Shown here: one piece after another, positions 20,956 to 32,926 of the stretch
How the letters are laid out: each line of letters begins with the position of its first letter
Numbering within the stretch: position 1 is the first letter of the stretch
NCBI GenBank assembly: GCA_032164295.1
Contig: JAJHTX010000005.1
Coordinates: 186,001 to 250,000, forward strand
Reading direction: 5' to 3'
Source of the DNA: Inonotus obliquus
Lineage: Eukaryota; Basidiomycota; Agaricomycetes; Hymenochaetales; Hymenochaetaceae
Length of the DNA stretch: 64,000 nucleotides
The notes under the pieces: model-generated
Database searches by the model: none
Told to the model about the DNA's origin: nothing
What the model saw: the letters and a program-made list of their open reading frames with translations, nothing else
Position numbers and translations under genes: made by a program

Positions 20956-22103
20956 TAGGGCTCCAAAGCGTATCAGATATCCCGGATCTGATACGCCAGA
21001 TCCACTATCTGCCCGGACGCGGATAGGATCTTGAAGAGCAAATATCCGGGCGGAACCAGGACCCCTGAATATGCCAATAGATGGCTGATTTTGCCGGGGG
21101 GCAAATTATCCGGATTTTTTGGGCCCTGGCGGGCCCGTTTTATCCGGATTGGCTCAGGCCTCCAGATTTTTGAGCTAAAATTGTCTGGATTGGGGCCCAG
21201 CCCTCCTTGCTCTTGTCGGTGTAAGTTTTCGTGCCCCTTATCAATAAATCTGCGATTTGAGACGTGCCTTCCAAATGCAGCAACAGATCAATGCCTTTGT
21301 ACTTCTCAGCCCTTTCATCAGCCAATAAAAATAAAAATTCACAATTTCTGGTAGCTATCTGTGCCTCTTTATTTTGAAAAAACAATTCCCCAGCCCCTCC
21401 ATTATCCGGATTGGATCAGCCCTCCCCACCTCAGCCCCTTTTTTAGCTGGATATTACCTCAGCCCTCTACCCAATTTCCGATCCATTTTATCCGGATTTC
21501 CTCAGCCCTCAAGGCTAAAATTCGTAAATTTTTATCCGGATTGGATCAGCCCTTTATCGGCATATGCAGGGGTCCTGCGGAACCGGATATGACATTGGAA
21601 ATCCGCCATATCCGCGCTTATACGGCATCCACCCTGGGGGGGCTCAAGCTGGATGACGAATTAATGATGAGATACGTAAAATTTGAGTCGAATGTCCTTC
21701 CAAAGAGCCTGTAAGCCAGGGTTTGTGTTCCTTTCACTGGGTTTCCGTACCATATCAAGTAATTGAACCCTAGAAAATAATTAGTCAGATGCTACTGCCA
21801 AGAATCAGGTTGGGTGATGGCAGGATTACACATTTGGACCTTCACCAATCGCCATGTTGACCATTCGTTGACGTTGTGTTATCCCAAAAGCACCGACGGC
21901 ACTTCGTTATATGCACGTTGGAAGGTCCTGGGACATTGTTTTGCTCTGTAAGTATACTATCAACCTTGGTCGCGGATATGCCGGATACGCCTTATAAGAT
22001 ACGCGCGGAAGCGGATCTGATAGCAGCCATGAGATATCCGCCCGGATGCGGATACGACTGAAAATATCCGCGCGTATCGGATAAGATACGCTGCGGAGCC
22101 CTA
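20956..22103. mobile_element. hAT-like MITE with a second MITE inside it
   Basis: It starts TAGGGCTCCAAAGCGTATC and ends CGCTGCGGAGCCCTA. Its flanks share ACTGC next to each end, the remains of an 8-bp duplication. Without the nested insert it is about 620 bp. It is the same family as 4416, 39010 and 58587. Confidence 0.75.
21058..21576. mobile_element. Nested 519-bp MITE with internal repeats
   Basis: It has ends AGGACCCCTGAATATGCC and its inverted counterpart GGCATATGCAGGGGTCCT, with a perfect 8-bp duplication GCGGAACC (21050-21057, 21577-21584), so it is hAT-like. The interior repeats ATCCGGATTGG/CTCAGCCCT-type units six or so times in one orientation. There is no gene. Confidence 0.85.
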
Positions 22104-22174
22104 ACTGCGAGGGGAAGTAGAATCTACAAATGTGCGAGATAGTGTAGGAGATTCTCCGTCAAAGACAACGAGCG

Positions 22175-22507
22175 CTATTGAAGAGCGTAGGTTTGCACAA
22201 CCAGAACCGCTAACATTTCATGGGGTCCACATTTCGAGGCCTGAATGTATGAATAGCATCTCGAAACTGATGAATGAACGCTGAAAACCGACGTGAGCTC
22301 CAGGGAGACGGGCGACCCATTATAGATCAGGACGAAGGCCCGCTCGAAGCAGTAAATTCCGATCGACCGTATCGGGTCTCCCCTCTCCGAGAATGTCACC
22401 CTGCGCCTCGCCTTCTCGTCCTGAAGGTAGCTGAGTAGAGGTGCACCGTCGATGCTCTCCATTCCACGTACGGAATCCGAAGGTAACTGGACCCAGTCGC
22501 CGATCAA
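22175..22507 (-). pseudogene. Conserved minus-strand coding relic upstream of the A genes
   Basis: The frame reads DWVQLPSDSVRGMESIDG and SYLQDEKARRRVTFSERGD. The same frame recurs before A3 (41076-41312), and weaker traces lie before A2 (about 33600-33740) and before C1 (about 59990-60090). Conservation of the protein frame in copies that otherwise differ suggests that it was part of a real gene, duplicated with the block. I do not recognise it. Confidence 0.4.
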
Positions 22508-22924
22508 GTCAAGCCACGAAAAGTCACTGAGAGGCGATACTCCCCTCTAAGGATAGTTGGAACGCAAATTTTCAATCACAGAAAACGAGGAGGGCTATTC
22601 TCTATCGCAGACTGAGACAAATAAAGGCCAAGCCCAAAGGTCTCGAGGCCACATTGATGACCCGCCCAACTGGTCCAAATGGCTTCCCGCGCACCGCACG
22701 AGCTTCGCGATTTATATTCCGTCGATGCTGATAGGGGGATACTCGATTAGGGAAGAAACCCGTTTTGGTCATCACGCATATGACGGACCTTGAGGGCCAC
22801 AGCGTAGCTACTTAACCTAATTTGGATGAACAGAACAGAGAACAATTGACCTTGTCACAGATCTTGGCACTGAATCCTGACCATGCCACGCTTCCTGGTT
22901 CCTCGACACCGGTCTCTGGAAAGG

Positions 22925-22932
22925 TATTTAAA
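22925..22932 (+). promoter_or_regulatory. TATA-like box of A1, now separated from its gene
   Basis: TATTTAAA within GGTATTTAAACACCCC is shared by A1, A2 and A3, where it lies 97-103 bp before ATG. Here a 2058-bp insertion at 23008 pushes the ATG (25088) to about 2.16 kb away. Confidence 0.65.
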
Positions 22933-23007
22933 CACCCCTACTTGACCCTCTGTCTCCCCATCCGTTCCCTCTCTCCACCATCTCTACCACCGCCTCTTGA
23001 GTCCAAC

Positions 23008-25065
23008 TAGGGTTCCGCAGCGTACGTATACAGGTACGCGCGTAAAGACAAGACACAGTACGGATTACGATCCGTGCTTTACGCTCCGTATTTTTTATTT
23101 CAGGGTGAGCTACGGAAACGCATCGGGAGTATACGGCAATACGCCGTATATACGACACCAAGAAGGAAGTACACAATATAATAACAAGAAATAAGAGAGA
23201 TGCTTTAAGAAGAGTGTGATCTGTCTTTCGAACGTAGCCATTGTTTCACCAGCATAAGGGTTGTGATGGTCTCTGACCCCAGACGGGCACGATGGAGTGC
23301 AATAGTATCTCTGCCTCCTGAGAATACACGTTCTACGGGCGACTGAGGAGCCTGCAAAGATCATCAATTACATATTATTATGTCAAGAAGAAAGTTTTCG
23401 ACTCACCTGGAATGGCATGGATCTCACACGCAAACTTTGACAAGTGAGGAAACTGAGCACGGTGTGCGGACCACCATGGAATTGGTTCTCCAACATCCCA
23501 AGACTTTTCGCGTTTCATACTGAAGTAAGTGACGAGTTCGTCTAATGGACTGGTATCCTCCTCACTGCCATAACCAGCCATGAAAGCAAATACCATGCTC
23601 TTGGACGGGGATAGAGCATCATCGTTTTGGACAGGATCCATGTTTGCATCCTTAGTGATTACAATGTTTCGATGGCTCTGGTCCTTTCCTGAAGTACTTG
23701 AAGGATACCAAGCTGCAAAGCGATGTTCAAGTGACGACCTTGAGTCTTCAATAAGTTAATAAGTTGAAGCAAGGTGGGGTCTCCTTCTGCATCATCCCGA
23801 AGCTTTGTATATGAAATACGTGGATCTAGGACTAATTTTTAAGACAAGTATCAAGTTGAGCGAGCAGAAGGGTCAGTTAGACTCACGGGCAGCCCACATA
23901 AAGAATGGCGAGGTATTGAAAAGAGTGAAGTAGTCTGAGAGTTTGCGGTGCACAGCAGTAAGACCTTTTCGAAGAAACGAAGGTGAGTCGGATGGTAGTT
24001 CCTTAAGATAGTGTAGGACATATAGGTTGGTTAATCGAGTACTTACCTTCTGTGTCCTCTTGACTTTTCTTGAGACGACTGTCATTCTTGGTAAATCGAG
24101 ACTAGCCTAAAAAAATTACAATTAAATAGAGAATTAGAAGGAAACAAAAAGTACACACCTGTGAAGTGTCATCTGGTTCTTCACCGTCCTCGCTAACATC
24201 ACAAGAGACCACATCTGGGTTGAACTCTGTGTCGCAGCCACTGTTCCGAGATTCATCAGCGCCGTCCTCCACATCAGATAGAACATCAAAGCGGTTCGAA
24301 GTTTGTATCTTGCTCGGTCCAGTAGGTTGGTCGACTCCACGAAGCTTAAATGAGAGAATACGAGGACGTTTTTCAGAGACGATGTTACTTTCATCAACCT
24401 CATCGCAGTTTCGACGTTTTGAGAGACAAGTTGAAGTCCATTGAATACCTACACTGATACCGTACAAGTACCTAAAAATATTGTTTTTTGACTGAGGCTC
24501 GTGTTCTGCAATGCGACGTGCACTGTCTCTCCAAGACTCATGTTCTGCAACGCAATATGCTATGAGCATCCACTTCATGTGGACTGTGTGATGTGAGTAC
24601 GCACCTCCCAGCTACATATATCAATACCCCTTACTACCGAAGACTGGGTCTGCAACGTGCAATCAGGATGACCAGAAGATAATGATGTGAACGCGGCGTG
24701 ATGGATACCTGATCTTCAATGTGGAGTGATATCAGTAAAACAACGTCCATTCTGTTCAATAAACAAGCTACTACTTACCTGTTGAGAGTGACCCTAACCT
24801 TGCGGACACGCCAACGAGAAGATAGGGGCATGTGGGAGAGAACGAGCATGTCATGGACACAGCTGATCGCGCTGATCACTATCACATGACCGTATGTCGT
24901 ATAGGCCGTATGCGGTCGTTTACGCCCAAATTTGGATTTCTTGATGCGGAACACGGACCGTGCAATACAGGTCCGTAAAGTAAGTCCTATTCCTCCATAC
25001 GATTACAGAGCGTTCCGTATACGTACGGCCCATTTCCGTACTTTACGCTACGCTGCGGAACCCTA
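23008..25065 (-). mobile_element. hAT transposon, 2058 bp, in the A1 5' leader
   Basis: Terminal inverted repeats start TAGGGTTCCGCAGCGTA at both ends. A perfect 8-bp duplication AGTCCAAC flanks the element (23000-23007, 25066-25073). These are hAT hallmarks. The minus strand holds a decayed transposase. Its ends and about 170 bp of its right side are clearly related to the 672-bp MITEs at 25532 and 43556, which look like its internally deleted relatives. Confidence 0.9.
23205..24578 (-). pseudogene. hAT transposase, C-terminal remnant
   Basis: Reading the minus strand, an acidic region (24150-24578) is followed by exons with KLSDYFTLFNTSPFFMWAA and VLDPRISYTKLRDD. The hAT dimerisation domain comes next: HLSKFACEIHAIPG, then after an intron GSSVA and VERVFSGGRDTIALHRARL, ending WLRSKDRSHSS-stop at 23205. 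The step from SSVA to VERVF needs a one-base shift, so the frame is broken. The N-terminal BED finger and the first catalytic part are missing. It cannot be autonomous. Confidence 0.85.
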
Positions 25066-25087
25066 AGTCCAACTCTTATCTTCATTG

Positions 25088-26843
25088 ATGTATTCGTACT
25101 TTCATCAATGCTCTGCGACTCCTAACGGAGCCTTTCCCTCGCAGAAGCAGTATCACTATCGTGTGCCTCCTTATAGACCGGACGTTCTCCCTCTGACGCA
25201 GTGTCTCATTGCTACCAACAATGCTGCTGCGAACCGTGACTATGAATTATTCGGACGGCAGAACTCGCAGAGACCGGTAAGCATTCGCCTTCCATCACCG
25301 AGCGTTTCAACTGACAATATCCAACAATCAAGGACAATGCGATTTTTGTACCCATTTGTGGTGCATCCGTCGTCGACCGCGTACTCGCCGCAAGCACCTA
25401 CCCTCCACGACAAAGTCATCCTTCTCTGACGATCACCCTCAAGATGACTGATGTTAGGCACCGAGAACCAGTCATGGTTCATCCGGTAATGCCTACACCA
25501 TATGCCTACACAGGCGCTGGTTCCACACAGCTAGGGATCGGCAGCGTACGTATACGGGTACGCGCGTAAAGTTAAGACCTCCTACGGCATACGAGCCGTA
25601 CTGTACGTCACCGTACTCTTCATATCCAAGCAGGGTACGGATACGCAGCGGGCGTATACAGAATACGGTCGTATGCACGGTAGCAAGAGGAATTCTTAAG
25701 AAACGAGGAAAGGTACATCAAGAATCATTGATCGGGGATGGTCTTGTGTCGCTCCGGGACGCTTAGTATGCTTGCCCGAGAGACTGGATGGGAACCTCAC
25801 CGATTTCAATGGTAGGTCTGCCAGAAAGTCTCGTACATTCAAGTTGCCCGGGCCCGGCGGGCCGGGTGATGTCGGTATACGGGATGATTCATACGCCATT
25901 GCACGTTTCGATGTCGGTTCCAAGAGTTATGGAAGATATATCCATCATTTCTATGCTCCTCAGCTCGGACGAACAAGCGTAAACTGCAAAATGAAGTAAA
26001 CATCTCTCCTGATCATCCTCTCGTGACCGTATACCGTATTTGCCGTATACGACCGTTTACGCCTAAATTCGGATTTCTTGATACGTAATGCGGTCCGTAC
26101 AATACAGATCCGTAAAATAAGTCCTCTGCCTCCATACGAGTACAGAGCGTATCTGTATACGCACGGGCCGTATCCGTACATTACGGTACGCTGCCGATCC
26201 CTACACACAGCTGATAAGTCTTGAACAATGTTCGAGCTCAGCTAGTGCTGGAAGTACAAACAAGTTTCAAGAGAATGCAGAGCGTGCGATGCCAGATTCT
26301 GGTGTCGCAGCGCTAAACCAATCCCAAACCATGAATACCCAGACGTCTTCATCGTCATCGTCAACTTCCCCGCCGCACCCTGACAACGGGGCAACGCAGC
26401 AGAGGAGGGGTCCTGGGCGAAAAATGGCCCCGAGTTCAAGAATTGCGTGCACCTTTCCAGGGTGCGAATTAGCATATGCGACAGTGCAAGGCAGAGACAG
26501 GCACATGAGGACTTGTCACGATCCTGATTTCGAGCCCTGGTACTGCCCAGGCCTGGAGACTGGCTTCTGCACAACAGATGGATGGTATCTACGCGCCGAC
26601 CAGTTGCTGGCGCATGTCAAGAGGGAACCAGGTAGCGCGTGCTACCAAGCAGCGATAGATCTGGGCTGGCAACCATATAAGAGGGGGAGCGTAAACAATC
26701 TGAAAAGTTATCAACCTGTAAGTCGAGATTCGACGTACCTTGCACGAGAGCAAAAACCGCGAGCAAAATCTAGCCTGTTCCGGCCTTTCTTTCTAGACGT
26801 AGTTCATCAGGAGAAATTCATCGATGAAAACAATAATGGTTGA
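25088..26843 (+). pseudogene. Type-A zinc-finger gene A1, broken by a MITE
   Basis: Exon 1 (25088-25276, starting MYSYFHQCSATPNG) and a 56-nt intron (25277-25332) match A2 and A3. Exon 2 is cut by a 672-bp MITE at 25532-26203, which brings a stop 14 codons into the insert. Downstream the finger region is intact (ACTFPGCELAY...RTCHD; WYCPGLETG; SACYQAA). The C-terminus differs because a deletion of about 380 bp fused the body to flank sequence, adding PVSRDSTYLAREQKP up to 26843. With a second insertion between TATA box and ATG, A1 is very probably dead, although an ATG at 26289 could start a finger-only product. Confidence 0.85.
25532..26203 (+). mobile_element. 672-bp hAT MITE in A1 exon 2
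   Basis: The inverted ends are TAGGGATCGGCAGCGTAC, with a perfect 8-bp duplication CACACAGC (25524-25531, 26204-26211). It is the same length as the copy at 43556-44227, and every reading frame I compared is identical, but it lies in the opposite orientation. Internal ORFs are not considered genes. Confidence 0.93.
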
Positions 26844-27440
26844 TCAAACTGCGAAAGAAAAAACTCGTGGTACTTGGCTTTATCATGATGTAACCCCGCG
26901 TTCTGCCGCTCCTGCCGTGTTTAGGTCTCCGCTTGAATTGAAACGGAAAACTTGAAGGCGAGGAAGGAACATTAGCTCGTCGCATTCGCTACTTCTTCGA
27001 GGTTGCGGTCATCCTTTGGGGACCCAATGTTGTGAACACGGGTGGTGGTGGCAAAAAGCCTTTTTGCCACTGGGTGCGCCTCTAGTGCTCGCAGATCGAG
27101 GAGTGCGTTGTACTCAGTCCGTCAGAGCGAGCATCCGTTTCGAAGCGCCTTGGTTGATGCTCCCAGTCTTTCTGGTATTCTTATATTATAGCATCGTAGG
27201 TTGTACGTTTCGCCCTTCCGGTAGACGTAATCTCACTCATTGCTTGGAGGAAAGTATACGTCTCTGACAGTTGCTCTGCCGCAACTTTGAAGAATGCGGA
27301 GAAATAATGGGTGTACAGATGGAGATAGTTAGATTTCAAATACTTCGTTTGTATGAGAAAGTGAGAAGAGAACCATCGCCTGTTATTTGAGATAATACTG
27401 ACTACGGTAAGCTGGCTGAGCACTGAGCTACATACCTATC
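26844..27440. other. A-gene 3' flank, duplicated in block III
   Basis: It matches 43200-43555 plus 44228-44520. No gene is seen. Confidence 0.5.
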
Positions 27441-27444
27441 AACT

Positions 27445-29118
27445 CTATTCAATACCCATTCGAGAGCAGCCTTTGTACCAGTCTTCCCCCACCGGCACAT
27501 CAGAGTGATCTAGGTCCGTAAAAAACCGCCAGTCTGTACCGAACATAGCAGTACTTCGATGCACCAAGAGGTTCTGCACATATTTACTCGCCTTGCAAGA
27601 AGAGATTGTAGTCTGCACGCGCGGAGGTGGCGGAAATAGCCGAAAACTTCTTGTTCCTCCACGCGCTAATATCAGTGCTCTCGAACAAAGCAAATTCGCT
27701 GCCTACCCACCTCTCCCTCAAGACTGTGCTCCTGCAGAGCACACCCGCCCTGTAGAGCATCTCGGAGCACGGTGTCGGGTGGACTCTGGGAGCCGGGGCT
27801 GATAGAGGCGGCCGACATCCATCCTTCTCCCTCTGAAAGTTGCTTACAGTGCAACAAACCAGATTGACAAGAATATTCTTGGAGCAAACTGAGAAAGCGC
27901 AGAAATTACCCACATCGCAAGCCCAAGCCATCTTCCGATCTGATACCTCTCGCTCTCTTCGACTACTGGACTCCAGACCTTCCGCGCTCCTGTTTGAAAT
28001 GCACTATTGCTAGAGGACTGCAGGTGCGCCAGTCAAGTTTGCTGCCCGCATCCCAGGTGCGGATTGGCTTACATCTGGAACCAGAGACGACTCGTTTTCC
28101 ATCCAATAAGCACGCGGTTGATCTGACCCAAACCGAGTGTCCTTCGGACGGACCAGCAACGACTTCACCTGTAGATTATCAGAGGCAGGTCGTCCCGTCA
28201 GAACCAGAGAAACCTTTCTGCACATTCGGTGAGAACGAGATTGACAGTACACAATCTGGCGGTCTCCGAATGGCCAGAGATGAGCTCGCCGCTGACAGCG
28301 TTCCAAATACGAATTGACCCGTCCACAGAACTAGAAATGACGAGGTTGCCATCCAAGGACCTTGCAACCGAGTCTGTGTGTCCCTCAAGCAGACCCGAAA
28401 CAAGCCTATCGCTCTCCGCATTCCAGAACCGTGTCCTGATATAATCCGAAAACAGGCAAGAGCTCTCCGCTGCCGTGGTTCCACACACGGCCTGTTTCAT
28501 GGTCGTAGCTTGACGCAATAAGACTGCCGTCTCCTGAGAGCGCGAATGACGAATGATTTGCGTGTGACCCTCAAACATAACCAAAACGAGTTCACCGGAG
28601 TCAGTATCCCAAACGTGTATCTCCCCGTCTTAAAGCCAGAGACCGCTCGCTTCCCATCTGCTGAGAAACCGAGTGAGCTGCTGGGGATTCGCGTTCCTTG
28701 GGCAGACCGAAGAGTACCTACCAGGAGAACCGCGAACTGCGTTTTCAGAGTATTTCCCGCCTCGAAGAAAAGCGACGCAATGGACGGATGGAGTATCGCC
28801 AGCTTGTTTAATCGATTGTTCGACTGATCAGCTAGGTTCGCCCTTCTCTCTTTCGAATAAAATATAGATAGCATCCCAGCCCGTTATGTCGCACTCGTCT
28901 GAAGCGGTCGCGACGATGGTGCTCTTGAACATTCGCAGTGCTATCCGATGACATAAAGTCCATTGTGGCTGGTCTTCATGAGCTCTGTCCTGCCAGTCGT
29001 TCAGAACTGCTCTCCCCCTCTCGGTGAGTGAGCTCCGATCGGGACCTACCCTTTGCCCTTGCTTTGAGCGGAGAGCTGGATTTGTCACCTCCAGAGCAGA
29101 GCGAATCGTGGCCTGCAT
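27445..29118 (-). pseudogene. WD40-repeat gene relic, copy 1
   Basis: The minus strand holds WD40 signatures in broken frames: SVDGSIRIWNAVSGELISG, WNAESDRLVSGLLEGHTDSV, LGFSADGKRAVSGF and SISFSPNVQKGFSGSDG. Stops and shifts separate them. Such repeats form beta-propellers in many basidiomycete NACHT-WD40 proteins; no NACHT motif is seen here. Further downstream a frame at 27445-27600 (FGTDWRFFTDLDHSD) may belong to the same gene. The entire segment is duplicated at about 44530-46130. Confidence 0.7.
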
Positions 29119-29613
29119 AATTTTCGAGTCACTGTGCGAGAGAACGCGTGCGACCGATGCAACGTGGAATATCTCAAATCTCAGGTCAAAACACTCCAGG
29201 AGAAAGGGGATAGCCTTCAGGGTCGCAGTCCCTTTGCAAGCTTCTTTGGTAACTATTAGGCAGCCACAACGGCCTGGGTGATCGCAGTTTACTCCCGTTT
29301 CGCATTTTACTCCCGTTCAGTATCGCTCCGTCTCGCGAATCGTGCACTATCTTCGCTCTTCCTAGTCCACTGCTTCTGTGATCTGTAACGAATATGTTGA
29401 CCGATGGAGGAATACAGGACATGCGAGGGGAGAAAGAAGGTGGGTGGAGGAAATTTTATTCATACCTAGACTAGATGGCATCTACGGGCCACGAAAGTCT
29501 AAACCAAATTAGGCTTGAAAAGAAAGAAAGAGGACAATGAAAGGAGGGAACAATGACCTTCCGCTCTCTATATGGGCGCGCTTTGACGACTGAGAGGGAC
29601 CAGTCCGCGAAGG

Positions 29614-29621
29614 TATTTAAA
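29614..29621 (+). promoter_or_regulatory. TATA-like box of B1
   Basis: TATTTAAA lies 113 bp before ATG 29727. The aligned sites are TATATGAA in B2 (36813-36820) and TATATAAA in B3 (46619-46626). Confidence 0.55.
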
Positions 29622-29726
29622 GCTCGAGATTCTCTGCCAGGATGCCCCATCAACTTGCCCTCCTATCATCACCATCCCTCCCTCTACTCTCCATCCAAGT
29701 ACTTGTCTTCACTTATTGCGAACGAC

Positions 29727-30962
29727 ATGCACGCATCCTTCCAGGCGAGCTATCATTCTGGTGCTGTGCACCACAACGACTACGCGGACAACATGTTCGC
29801 GGATCACACCCTCAAAGGAGGCCAGCTGGTAAGTTCCTTCAAAACATCCGTCACTGGACTGAGTCAACTTACGGATTTTCCCTTCCAACTAGCATCAGTC
29901 CCACGACGCACCGATCGACATTATGTCCATTGAAGGACATTACGGCTGGGCCGGGAATTCATCTGTAAGTATATTTCCTGTTAGAGAGCGAACCGTCGCT
30001 GATGACCAATTCAGCTTCAACCAGCTCAGCTTCGTCCTTCAGGACGCTGGAGCGACGGAGGGAGGATGGAGAATCTCCAGTCCTCCTACACTATGTCTTT
30101 CTGTTCGGAGTACCTCTCAGGTACAGGACCCTCAGAAATGGCAATGCAACTACATATTCTGTCCAACCTTGGTCATGACGGTGCATCCCGCCAGGAGTCC
30201 TCAAAGTGGAATACGGAACCACGCCAGTTCTCGCTATTCGGCCAATATCCCCCCGAGCACGCAATCCAACCACCCTTCGGGGATGCTGATCCATTTGGAC
30301 TTGCATTCCCGCCGACCAATAGCATGGTAAAATATGCGCACATAGATGTGTCCTGGGGAGAAGGAGCGGGGGTATACTATCCAGACCCGGGGCAAGCCCA
30401 CGCAAACGCTGCCCCAGCAATAATGCAACATACAAGCCTTGACAAACATTCGTCATTTGCACACGTTGCAAACCCAAATATCTATCAAGGTTTCTTCGAG
30501 GGACAGGCGATGCCGCATGCCGGCGCGCCTCTGCTCTTCGGGAACCTCCCGGAGACGGGGATGGGGACGGGGACGGACATGGAGGCGGGGGTGGATACAG
30601 GGGTGGTGGCGGCAGAGGCAGAGGCGGGGGTGGTATCCAGCGATCCTTTAAGGCCCAGCGGTCGCCTGACGTGTTTAGAGTGTCTGGACACGTTCAAGAA
30701 CAAGTTTACCCTGTTGCGACACATCGAATCCGTACATGACGGTAGCCGCTTATGGATTTGTCCTGGGAAGGGCATGCCATGTCCCAGTAACATGGGGAAA
30801 TGTACTAAACAGTCATTCAACCGGCGGGACAACTGCCACCGGCACCTGCTGAAGCGCGGGAAACATAGTCCATGCTACCAAGTCGCCCTATACATGGGTT
30901 GGAACCCGTCGAAGGTGGCGTCTGTAGGAGTGTTGGAGAGAAAGCGTCAGAAAACGCAGTAA
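29727..30962 (+). CDS. Type-B zinc-finger protein B1
   Basis: The model has exons 29727-29828, 29893-29964 and 30015-30962, with introns of 64 and 50 nt (GTAAGT...TAG, GTAAGT...CAG), giving about 373 residues. ATG 29727 is the first after the TATA-like box, and the exon phases fit without forcing. The N-terminus is low complexity (HSGAVHHNDYADNMFADHT); a Gly/Met/Glu repeat lies near 245-270. Residues 277-372 hold a C2H2 finger (CLEC...H...H) followed by WICPGKGMPCP, a second Cys, SFNRRDNCHRH, PCYQVALYMGWNP. It is probably a nuclear DNA-binding protein; the target is unknown. B1 is diverged from B2 and B3, which resemble each other closely. It looks intact. Confidence 0.8.
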
Positions 30963-31695
30963 GAATTTGTTCCTTTCCTTCATAGTCGTCGTCCTCGCAT
31001 ATCCCACATATCCACACAGATCGATGTCCTACTATTGTACTCTTCTCATTCCATCCCCAAATCCATCTCTGAATTACATATCACTCCCAATCTCCTTGTA
31101 ATACGAATATCTGCTCGCCAATGGTGCCGATCATTCGTTTGACCTTCGATGAGACGATGAGAAATAAGAAACCCAGTGGGAGCAAGTCAGCGGCCTGGAT
31201 GGTGTTCATGAGCGAGGAGAGGGGAAACCGTGGAACAATGCAATACAACTTACATCTTCAGGACATGAACATGGCTGGCCATCTGCTTGTTCAAGTCAGC
31301 ACTTGAGGATGTGCAGGAAAGTTCGGAAAATTCGGGTTGAAAACTTCGAGACAGATCTGCCAGAATAGGAAACTGTGAACCTTGTATTATGTAACTCAAA
31401 CCACAAGGTAACTTTTGGAGTCTACGTTCTCTTTCGTCTGTAATCTCAGCTTGACATGTATGAATTAAAAACCGAGCTATAGAGGTCAGGGAGTTGAGCA
31501 GGAAGTTAACTGGGAGTTAGAAAATCAAGACCCAGGAGCTATGAAATGCATATGCCTGGACAGACAACATTCAGACCGGAGACTCATGGAACCCATCGAA
31601 ACGGAATTCATTATTCCATCACGGCCCTGGCGGAGTATCGCATGCACTTTATTTTGTCTATTCCTGTAGGTCGGCTGCTCAAAAGATAAATGATT
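30963..31695. other. B1 3' flank with a conserved 3' block
   Basis: Bases 31168-31215 (AACCCAGTGGGAGCAAG, then GCGGCCTGGATGGTG and CATGAG) recur after B2, B3 and C1. Nothing else is recognised. Confidence 0.5.
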
Positions 31696-31699
31696 TATA

Positions 31700-32258
31700 C
31701 GCACCGACCGAATACTGACGCATGTTAGGAGGGAACCAGGCAGATCATGCTACCGAGCAGTGATGTCTCTTGGATGGCACCCAAATGAAAGGGGGAGAAT
31801 AAGTCAATCCACCTCCGATCCCTTCTCTATTCTCGAACACCCCACCTTCAACGCCATCAACCACTCACTTCTCATCTATCTTCTGATTTTGAATCTTTAG
31901 TTCATACCCAAGGTCATATTCTTCCTTCGTTTGCTCCTCACCGATTCTTGCAAGGGAGTTCTCGCTGGGAGCGTGCTATCTTCACTATTAAGGTACAGAA
32001 TCTTCGGCCGTGAATCAGGGGATGAGTTCAAGTGCGAAAGTGCTCACCTACACTTAGGCGTGAGATAACTGCTCTCGTCTGCCAAGCTTTTGCAAGCCTG
32101 ATAATACGAGGCGGGGCACAAGATAGCATGAGATGCAATGGTCCGAGTTCGGGTGTTGGGACATGTGAGTGCGGGAGGAAGAGGAGGGAGAGTGAGATTT
32201 CAGAAATATCTCGTAGACGGACCGTTTAAATGCCTTTTGAAAGAGGCTCAGCTATACA
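31700..32258 (+). pseudogene. Relic of a type-A finger exon plus its 3' flank
   Basis: Broken frames read like ILTHVRREPGRSCYRAVMSLGWHPNERGR, the end of the A finger domain (written here with substitutions as seen, in pieces). It matches 1105-1745 base for base over most of its length. No start or first finger remains. Confidence 0.65.
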
Positions 32259-32260
32259 TA

Positions 32261-32924
32261 CAGTAATTCACCGTTCCTTTGAACACCACCACTCCTTTGA
32301 ACACCTGGCATTTTCTCCCGCAATTCTCCATTTTCTCACCTGAAAAAATAACATCACATTCCAACATATGTGGTCTACCCTCATATAAATGTTTGTAGAA
32401 TTTGGTTGAGTAATTAATTGTCAAGAAAATCGACATTGCAAGAATCAGAGCAATTTCTAACCATGTTCCTCCGTCCAAATTCCCTCACATAATAATATCT
32501 AGAGTTTTGGGAAATCTGGGCTATTTTTCATATTCCACAGTATCTCGTGTGCATATTCCATGTTCCCCGAAGCAATTTGGACAAGAATTGTGATTTCTAT
32601 GTAGCAGGCAATTGTCACAAGTCATAGTTTCTTGTGATAAGTAAGAAAATTAGATGACGTAAAGTGTTACTTGCCGAGACAGGGGTAACAAATTGTTCAG
32701 GCGACGGGGTGTTCAAAGCAAAGGAGTGGTTTTTGGTCCAAAATCCCTCCGTTTTTCTTTTCTTTGTATTAATCTGACAATTCCATTCCAGACATTGAAA
32801 AAATCCACTCAAGTATGTTTCAGTGTGCCATTTCGATACATGAAATGAAATGTGCAAATAATTGAGGGGGAGAGGTCGTGCAAATGAAAAAGTATTTGGT
32901 GTTCAAAGGAATGGTGAATTACTG
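32261..32924. mobile_element. 664-bp Tc1/mariner-type MITE
   Basis: Inverted ends CAGTAATTCACC(G/A)TTCCTTTG are flanked by TA on both sides. The empty site at 1737-1742 confirms insertion at a TA. CTTTGAACACC is repeated near each end (32273, 32291 and inverted at 32707 and 32899). There is no transposase. Confidence 0.8.
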
Positions 32925-32926
32925 TA

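Noticed and set aside
25772..25999. 75-codon ORF repeated exactly at 43760-43987
   Set aside because: It is inside the MITE pair; identity reflects recent transposition, not coding selection.
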